A DNA stretch of 64,000 nt. It comes from Bacteroidota bacterium (GTDB lineage: Bacteria > Bacteroidota > Bacteroidia > 2-12-FULL-35-15). Positions 59,633 through 64,000 of this stretch are shown here, one piece after another (within the stretch, counting starts at the first letter, position 1; each line of letters starts with the position of its first letter). Made by a program: the position numbers and the translations under genes. The notes beneath the pieces were generated by a model. The model did not search any database. It was given only the letters and a program-made list of their open reading frames with translations, and was not told where the DNA came from. The DNA lies in contig JAFLBF010000002.1 in NCBI GenBank assembly GCA_017303895.1, forward strand, positions 124,001 through 188,000. The letters run 5' to 3'.

Positions 59633-60037
59633 ATGAACATCAAAGGAATAGTATTCGATCCGGAATTCACTTTTAAAACCTCAAGAAGCGGAGGTGCCGG
59701 TGGGCAGAATGTGAATAAAGTATCTACAAAAGTGGAGTTGGATTTTGATGTTGTTAATTCGGCATTGCTTTCTGAAGAACAAAAACAGATCATTTTATCC
59801 AAATTGGAGAATAGGATCACGAAGGATGGTGTTCTGCAGATCGTATCTCAAACAGAACGCAATCAGTTAGGAAATAAAGAGATCGTCATAAAAAAGTTTT
59901 ATGAGTTGATCCATAAGTGTTTTGTGGTTCAAAAGAAACGTAAGCCTACCAAGCCAAGCCGCTCGTCAAAAGAAAAACGCCTTACGTCAAAGAAGCGTGA
60001 TTCGGAGATCAAGAAGATGCGAAGAAAAGACTGGTAA
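59633..60037 (+). CDS. arfB: Alternative ribosome-rescue factor (ArfB/YaeJ type)
   Basis: The 134 residues hold the release-factor-like GGQ motif (SRSGGAGGQNVNKVSTKVEL, GGQ at 23-25) used to hydrolyse peptidyl-tRNA on stalled ribosomes. The C-terminal tail is very basic (KKRKPTKPSRSSKEKRLTSKKRDSEI), the part that binds the empty mRNA channel. It lacks a codon-recognition domain, which separates it from RF1/RF2. Length and layout fit ArfB. Confidence 0.95.
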   Translation: MNIKGIVFDPEFTFKTSRSGGAGGQNVNKVSTKVELDFDVVNSALLSEEQKQIILSKLENRITKDGVLQIVSQTERNQLGNKEIVIKKFYELIHKCFVVQKKRKPTKPSRSSKEKRLTSKKRDSEIKKMRRKDW

Positions 60038-60268
60038 AAAAATAAAAACACTTTAATCCGTTTATTATGCTTACCTTTGTTCTGTTCTTACATGAATTAA
60101 ACTACTCATTGTAGTCATATCGTTTAAACGATATCTTTTTTCTCTCAATGCTTTCGGAGCTAACAACCCCCAAAAATTAGAAGTTTAACCAGTAAAATAA
60201 AATTGCATTGCATCCGACCGGTGCGATGAAGTTTTTAATATTCCGGTCATTAACTAATAACATATAAC
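60038..60268 (+). promoter_or_regulatory. Long leader of the DEAD-box helicase gene
   Basis: This 231-base region holds a -7 box TACCTTTG (60072-60079), then a perfect 18-base palindrome ATATCGTTTAAACGATAT (60117-60134) followed by C and six T, which looks like an intrinsic terminator in the 5' leader. A second possible stem pairs GACCGG (60217-60222) with CCGGTC (60244-60249). No ORF is evident. This could be an attenuated leader, as in other cold-inducible RNA helicase genes; that is inference. Confidence 0.5.
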
Positions 60269-61672
60269 ATGTCATTTGAAAATTTAAATTTAATTGAGCC
60301 GATCCTTCAGGCTTTAAAAACAGAAGGGTACACAAAACCAACACCGGTGCAGGCGCAAGCCATTCCTATCGTATTGAACAGAAAGGATCTGTTAGCTTGT
60401 GCGCAAACAGGGACAGGTAAAACAGCAGCATTTGCCATTCCGGTTATTCAATTGCTTAGTGCCGACAAAGCGCCTGTAATGGGTAAAAAGCCGATCAGAG
60501 CATTGGTGCTGACACCAACACGAGAGCTTGCTATTCAGATCGGAGAAAGCTTCGAAAATTATGGAAGAAACACTAAGTTGAATAGCAAAGTGATCTTCGG
60601 AGGAGTTAATCAGCATTCACAGGTAGAATCGCTTCGTGCAGGGGTGGATGTATTGATCGCTACTCCCGGACGTTTGTTGGATCTGATGAATCAACGTTAT
60701 GTGGATATCAGCAAGATCGAATTTTTTGTATTGGATGAAGCAGATCGTATGTTGGATATGGGATTTATTCATGATGTTAAAAAAGTAATTGCAAAATTAC
60801 CCGCGAAGCGTCAATCCTTATTCTTCTCAGCAACGATGCCTCCTGCTATTGTTGCATTGGCAGATACCATTTTAGTCAATCCATCCAAAGTAGAAGTAAC
60901 TCCCGTTTCTTCAACAGCCGAGAAGATCAATCAAGTAGTGTATTTTGTAGATAAAGAAAATAAAAAGCATTTGTTGATCGATGTGCTTAAGAATTCAACG
61001 ATCGAGCGTGTATTGGTTTTTACAAGAACAAAACATGGAGCCGATAAAGTTGTAAAAGATCTGTTGAAAGCAAATATCAAGGCACAAGCCATTCATGGTA
61101 ATAAGTCGCAGAACGCCCGCCAGAATGCTTTGAATAATTTTAAATCGAAATTAACACGCGTATTGGTTGCTACAGATATTGCAGCTCGTGGTATTGATAT
61201 TGATGAATTATCGCATGTGATCAATTATGAGTTGCCGAATATTCCTGAATCCTATGTTCACCGTATTGGCCGTACAGGTCGTGCCGGTGCAAGTGGTATT
61301 GCTATTGCATTTTGTGATGCCGAAGAAAAAGCATATCTGAAAGATATCCAGAAATTGATCGGAAAACAGATCCCGGTGGTGGACGATCATGCCTATGAAT
61401 TAAAAAACCATACGGTAGTGAAAACGCCTCAGAAGCAACATCAAAGACGTCCTTCTCAAGGAAACCAAAGAAGAGGACATACAACTTCAGTAAATACAGG
61501 GCAACAGGTTCGTAAAGAACGACCGGAGGGAAGAGGCCAGCAAACATTTAGCAAAAAAGAAGCATCTGCACCCAAAAAGAATTCTGAAAATAGAACACAT
61601 AAGAATGATGGACAGCAGAAAGATAATGCCAATAAGCCAAGAAGAAAATGGTTTAGTCGTAATAGAGCTTAA
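60269..61672 (+). CDS. DEAD-box ATP-dependent RNA helicase
   Basis: The 467-residue enzyme is an RhlE/DeaD-like helicase. Motifs in order are Q motif (TPVQAQAIP), I AQTGTGKT, Ia PTRELA, Ib TPGRLLD, II DEAD, III SAT, IV VLVFTRTKHGA, V ATDIAARGIDI and VI HRIGRTGRAG. From about residue 385 a basic, Gln/Arg/Lys-rich tail follows (residues to 467) and is likely an RNA-binding extension. It is probably involved in rRNA maturation or cold response, which fits its long structured leader, but the sequence does not identify the exact member. Confidence 0.93.
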   Translation: MSFENLNLIEPILQALKTEGYTKPTPVQAQAIPIVLNRKDLLACAQTGTGKTAAFAIPVIQLLSADKAPVMGKKPIRALVLTPTRELAIQIGESFENYGRNTKLNSKVIFGGVNQHSQVESLRAGVDVLIATPGRLLDLMNQRYVDISKIEFFVLDEADRMLDMGFIHDVKKVIAKLPAKRQSLFFSATMPPAIVALADTILVNPSKVEVTPVSSTAEKINQVVYFVDKENKKHLLIDVLKNSTIERVLVFTRTKHGADKVVKDLLKANIKAQAIHGNKSQNARQNALNNFKSKLTRVLVATDIAARGIDIDELSHVINYELPNIPESYVHRIGRTGRAGASGIAIAFCDAEEKAYLKDIQKLIGKQIPVVDDHAYELKNHTVVKTPQKQHQRRPSQGNQRRGHTTSVNTGQQVRKERPEGRGQQTFSKKEASAPKKNSENRTHKNDGQQKDNANKPRRKWFSRNRA

Positions 61673-61675
61673 TGC

Positions 61676-62365
61676 TTAACCTATACGCTTGATGATCTCA
61701 TTCCATATTACCTCATTAGGTGGAGGAGCGATGATCGTAACAGGCTCTTTTTTTACAGGATGAATGAATTCAATTTTGCGGGCATGCAGGTGTATGCTCG
61801 CATCTTTGTTTGTTCTGTCGAATCCATATTTTATATCTCCTTTTATCGGACATCCCATCGTTGAGAGTTGAACTCTGATCTGGTGATGTCTTCCTGTATG
61901 TGGAGTGATCTCCAATAAATGATAATTGTCTAAGCTTAATATCATCTCATAATCTAGCTCAGAGCGAAGTGCTCCTGTCTGCTCTTTTTCAAAAGCTTTC
62001 GACATGTTCTTTGCCTCATTTTTTTTGAGAAAATGAACGAGTTTTCCTTTGATGTTTTTTGGCTTGTTCTTTACGACAGCCCAATATGTTTTTTGGATCT
62101 CTTTTGTTTGGAACATTTGATTCAACCGTGCCAAGGCTTTGCTTGTTTTTGCAAAAAGCACGATACCACTTACCGGTCTGTCGATCCGATGTACTGTTCC
62201 AATAAATACATCTCCGGGTTTATTGTATTTTTCCTTGATGTATTGTTTTACGAATTCATTGAGAGGAGTATCGCCTGTTTTATCACCTTGTACAATATCG
62301 GATGGACGCTTGTTTATGGCAATAATGTGATTGTCTTCGTATAAAACTTCTAAAGTGGAGGCCAT
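61676..62365 (-). CDS. RluA-family pseudouridine synthase
   Basis: The 229 residues carry the RluA/RluC/RluD motif VHRIDRPVSGIVLFAKT with catalytic Asp near residue 62, then TGRHHQIRVQLSTMGCPI and a late HLHARKIEFIHPV. No S4 domain is present, so it is a short form. The target uridine is unknown. The gene lies between the DEAD-box helicase stop (3-base gap) and the GxxExxY pseudogene region; its ATG is only 3 bases from a 15-bp inverted repeat. Confidence 0.9.
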   Translation of the reverse strand: MASTLEVLYEDNHIIAINKRPSDIVQGDKTGDTPLNEFVKQYIKEKYNKPGDVFIGTVHRIDRPVSGIVLFAKTSKALARLNQMFQTKEIQKTYWAVVKNKPKNIKGKLVHFLKKNEAKNMSKAFEKEQTGALRSELDYEMILSLDNYHLLEITPHTGRHHQIRVQLSTMGCPIKGDIKYGFDRTNKDASIHLHARKIEFIHPVKKEPVTIIAPPPNEVIWNEIIKRIG

Positions 62366-62368
62366 CTT

Positions 62369-62383
62369 CTAATATCTAATTAC
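62369..62383. repeat. Inverted repeat arm, left
   Basis: CTAATATCTAATTAC matches the reverse complement of 62912-62926 over 15 bases without mismatch. It is immediately upstream of the rluA-family ATG. The arms flank the GxxExxY pseudogene and adjoining ATTCGTA-like sequences. Confidence 0.65.
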
Positions 62384-62405
62384 TAATAAAACACGAATAT
62401 ACGAA

Positions 62406-62819
62406 TTACAAATTTTTAGATTCACTAATATTGATTATTCGTTTGAACTTTACACCTTGTTTGGTAAAGTTGATCAAAATGGCAAGCTTTAGGTCTGTCG
62501 TTTTTAGGTAGTTTAAGACCTGATCAATACTGGTCTTTGTGAAATTCTCATCTTTTTTTAATTCTACAATAATTTTGTCTTCAACCAAAAAGTCTAAGAA
62601 ACCTCGTCCGATTATTTTTTCTTTAAATTTTAAAGGATAATAAACTTGCTATTTAAATTGAATATTTTTCAACTTAAATATATAAGCCAATGCATTTTGA
62701 TAATTTTTTTCAGAATGCCCTGGTCCCAATTCGTTAAAAACTTCGAACGCGCAACCTACTATTTGGAAGCTTAGATCAGGAAATAAAAGATCATCTCGTT
62801 TTACTATACTAAATGTCAT
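62406..62819 (-). pseudogene. GxxExxY family gene with an in-frame amber stop
   Basis: Reading from ATG 62819 gives MTFSIVKRDDLLFPDLSFQI and the hallmark GCAFEVFNELGPGHSEKNYQNAL (GxxxEVxxxLGxGxxExxY pattern). At codon 57 (62651-62649) the frame meets TAG, then continues in frame through QVYYPLKFKEKIIGRGFLDFLVEDKIIVELK, the rest of the domain, to a TAA at 62406. The expected residue there is Glu (GAG), so one G-to-T change explains the stop. The intact frame would be 137 residues. It is flanked by ATTCGTA repeats and a 15-bp inverted repeat. The function of the family is unknown. Confidence 0.85.
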
Positions 62820-62911
62820 GTTAAAAATTGAATTTAACGGAGTAGACTTTTAGTGTTTGATGATTAGTGTTTTTAATTCGCTATTCGTTTAATTCGTAAC
62901 GATAGCTATTC

Positions 62912-62926
62912 GTAATTAGATATTAG
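62912..62926. repeat. Inverted repeat arm, right
   Basis: GTAATTAGATATTAG is the reverse complement of the left arm at 62369-62383. It overlaps the panB stop codon (62923-62925). Confidence 0.65.
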
Positions 62927-63750
62927 TATTGCTCTCCAGCATTTGGAAAATCTTTTGACTTAACATCTTTGATGTATTGACCTACAGCTGTATTTATCTC
63001 TTCGTACAGATTTAAGTAACGTCTTAAAAATCGTGGATTGAATTCGTGTGTTAAACCAACCATATCGTGAAATACCAATACCTGTCCATCAACTCCTCCA
63101 CCGGCACCAATACCAATAACCGGAATTGCTAATTCTTTGGCTACTTGCTCTGCTAATTTTGCCGGGATCTTTTCCAAAACAATTGCAAAACAACCTGCTT
63201 TTTCAAGTGCATGTGCATCTTCGATCAATTTTTGAGCTTCTGCTTCTTCTTTTGCACGCACATTGTATGTCCCGAATTTATAGATACTTTGAGGTGTTAA
63301 TCCCAAATGTCCCATGACAGGGATGCCTGCAGTGAGGATACGCTGAATGGACTCCGTGATCTCTTTTCCGCCTTCTAATTTTACGGCATGTGCACCACTT
63401 TCTTTCATGATACGGATAGCAGAATTTAAAGCTTCCTTAGAATTTCCCTGATAGGTTCCAAAGGGGAGATCAACAATGATCAAGGCTCTGTCCACTGCCC
63501 GTACAACTGAAGATGCATGGTAGATCATCTGATCTAATGTGATAGGTAATGTCGTTTCATGTCCCGCCATAACATTTGAAGCACTGTCGCCTACTAGGAT
63601 CACATCTATTCCGGCATGGTCAACGATCTTTGCCATGGTATAGTCGTATGCGGTCAGCATGGATATTTTTTCGCCACCACGCTTCATTTCCTGAAGAACA
63701 TGGGTGGTTACCTTTTTAATTTCTTTGTGAACTGACATGTTTTGATTCAA
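62923..63750 (-). CDS. panB: 3-methyl-2-oxobutanoate hydroxymethyltransferase
   Basis: PanB makes ketopantoate from 2-ketoisovalerate and methylene-THF in pantothenate synthesis. The 275 residues carry [32 protein letters not shown] with the metal-binding Asp, [16 protein letters not shown], and [30 protein letters not shown] with late glycines. The start is either ATG 63750 or the internal Met at 63738. The stop lies inside a 15-bp inverted repeat. No panC/panD is in view. Confidence 0.96.
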   Translation of the reverse strand: MNQNMSVHKEIKKVTTHVLQEMKRGGEKISMLTAYDYTMAKIVDHAGIDVILVGDSASNVMAGHETTLPITLDQMIYHASSVVRAVDRALIIVDLPFGTYQGNSKEALNSAIRIMKESGAHAVKLEGGKEITESIQRILTAGIPVMGHLGLTPQSIYKFGTYNVRAKEEAEAQKLIEDAHALEKAGCFAIVLEKIPAKLAEQVAKELAIPVIGIGAGGGVDGQVLVFHDMVGLTHEFNPRFLRRYLNLYEEINTAVGQYIKDVKSKDFPNAGEQY

Positions 63751-63812
63751 TTAAATCGTTTATTAAACATACCGACCGCTGTTTGTTTCAGTAAATCGGC
63801 TTAAATCTGCTA

Positions 63813-63820
63813 CAAAGCTA
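63813..63820 (-). promoter_or_regulatory. -7 promoter element for panB
   Basis: On the minus strand TAGCTTTG matches TAnnTTTG, 62 bases before the panB ATG. No clear -33 TTTG is at 19-21 bases. Confidence 0.45.
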
Positions 63821-63899
63821 CAAATACTTTCCAATTCAACCGTTTATTTGTAAAATCTGCCGTTTAGATATTTTTGTAGATAAAATTCAAATTTATTGA

Positions 63900-63907
63900 T
63901 ACATTTG
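63900..63907 (+). promoter_or_regulatory. -7 promoter element for the final lipoprotein
   Basis: TACATTTG matches TAnnTTTG, 23 bases before the GTG at 63931. A TTTG at 63873-63876 is 23 bases upstream, slightly wide for a -33 element. Confidence 0.5.
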
Positions 63908-63930
63908 TTTCACTAAAAAATTGAATAAAA

Positions 63931-64000
63931 GTGAAAAAGAATTTATTATACATTTTTGCCGCTTCATTGACATTATTTTCGGCTTGTAGTACCGACTTAG
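63931..64000 (+). CDS. Lipoprotein N-terminus (cut by window end)
   Basis: The frame opens with GTG at 63931: M-K-K-N-L-L-Y-I-F-A-A-S-L-T-L-F-S-A-C-S-T-D-L, a canonical signal peptide with lipobox FSAC. Only 23 codons are in the window, so no function can be given. GTG is chosen because no ATG occurs in the frame near the signal. Confidence 0.65.
   Translation, partial: MKKNLLYIFAASLTLFSACSTDL

Noticed and set aside
62406-62588. Separate 60-residue gene
   Set aside because: It is the downstream half of the GxxExxY frame after the amber codon, not an independent protein.
1-64000. tRNA or rRNA genes
   Set aside because: No cloverleaf or rRNA-like conserved segments were seen in any intergenic stretch; short tRNA genes could be missed by eye.

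Overview
The window is an AT-rich chromosomal segment from a member of the Bacteroidota. The evidence is two proteins with type IX secretion (T9SS) C-terminal sorting domains, a GldM-type T9SS motor protein, PorV/PorQ-like and DUF5686-type outer-membrane proteins, and futalosine-pathway menaquinone genes. Many genes are also preceded by the Bacteroidota -7 promoter motif TAnnTTTG. Order and genus cannot be fixed from the sequence. No rRNA, tRNA, CRISPR array, prophage or transposase is visible, and most of the window is housekeeping sequence.

Layout. 1-6 kb (minus): a compact envelope/folate run, tatC, a carboxymuconolactone-decarboxylase-like gene, a DUF5686 outer-membrane protein, lptB, folC and a lipoprotein cut by the window edge. 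6-9.8 kb: a GT87-like membrane protein, a secreted SGNH hydrolase with PKD and T9SS domains, and a SiaB/SiaC-like kinase-substrate pair. 9.9-17 kb (minus): a complete histidine operon hisG-D-C-B-H-A-F-IE, headed by a 16-codon leader peptide rich in His codons and an intrinsic terminator, which together form an attenuator. 17-25.5 kb: a ChaN-like protein, a polytopic membrane protein, an outer-membrane barrel, fabD, a BI-1 family protein, folE-queD, mqnB-mqnD and hldD. 25.5-30 kb: a small tandem-repeat protein, then guaA, a LysM/periplasmic-binding-fold protein and hemF as one unit. 30.5-37.8 kb: a 1401-residue T9SS type B adhesin-like protein with five tandem repeats of about 88 residues, a helix-hairpin-helix/barrel protein and a PorV/PorQ-like protein. 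37.8-46 kb: purE, hpt, adk (with a long histone-H1-like tail), obgE, PAP2, crcB, a PafA-like phosphatase, a beta-propeller protein, a GNAT acetyltransferase and a HEAT-repeat protein. 46-50.6 kb (minus): an ABCG-type transporter with a lipoprotein and a secreted protein. 50.8-64 kb: a THUMP methyltransferase, pfkA, a DUF218 protein, priA, an isolated gldM, an amidase, arfB, a DEAD-box helicase, an RluA-type pseudouridine synthase, a broken GxxExxY gene, panB and the start of another lipoprotein.

Two things stand out. The first is the his leader: a leader peptide M-K-N-S-T-H-I-H-H-H-H-T-Y-P-K-G, a 13-bp terminator hairpin, a competing pairing that overlaps the leader stop codon, and a promoter so close that the leader mRNA should be nearly leaderless. 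The second is a set of short dispersed repeat families, several of which have entered coding sequence in frame or remodelled gene ends: a palindrome in hldD, CCTGCCCGTCCG units in the adk tail, a CCAACAA motif in priA, CTTTGCG units at the start of a beta-propeller gene, and ATTCGTA arrays before pfkA and around the GxxExxY pseudogene. Other leads are the adk histone-like tail, the SiaBC pair without SiaA/SiaD, the orphan gldM, and a possible terminator in the DEAD-box helicase leader.
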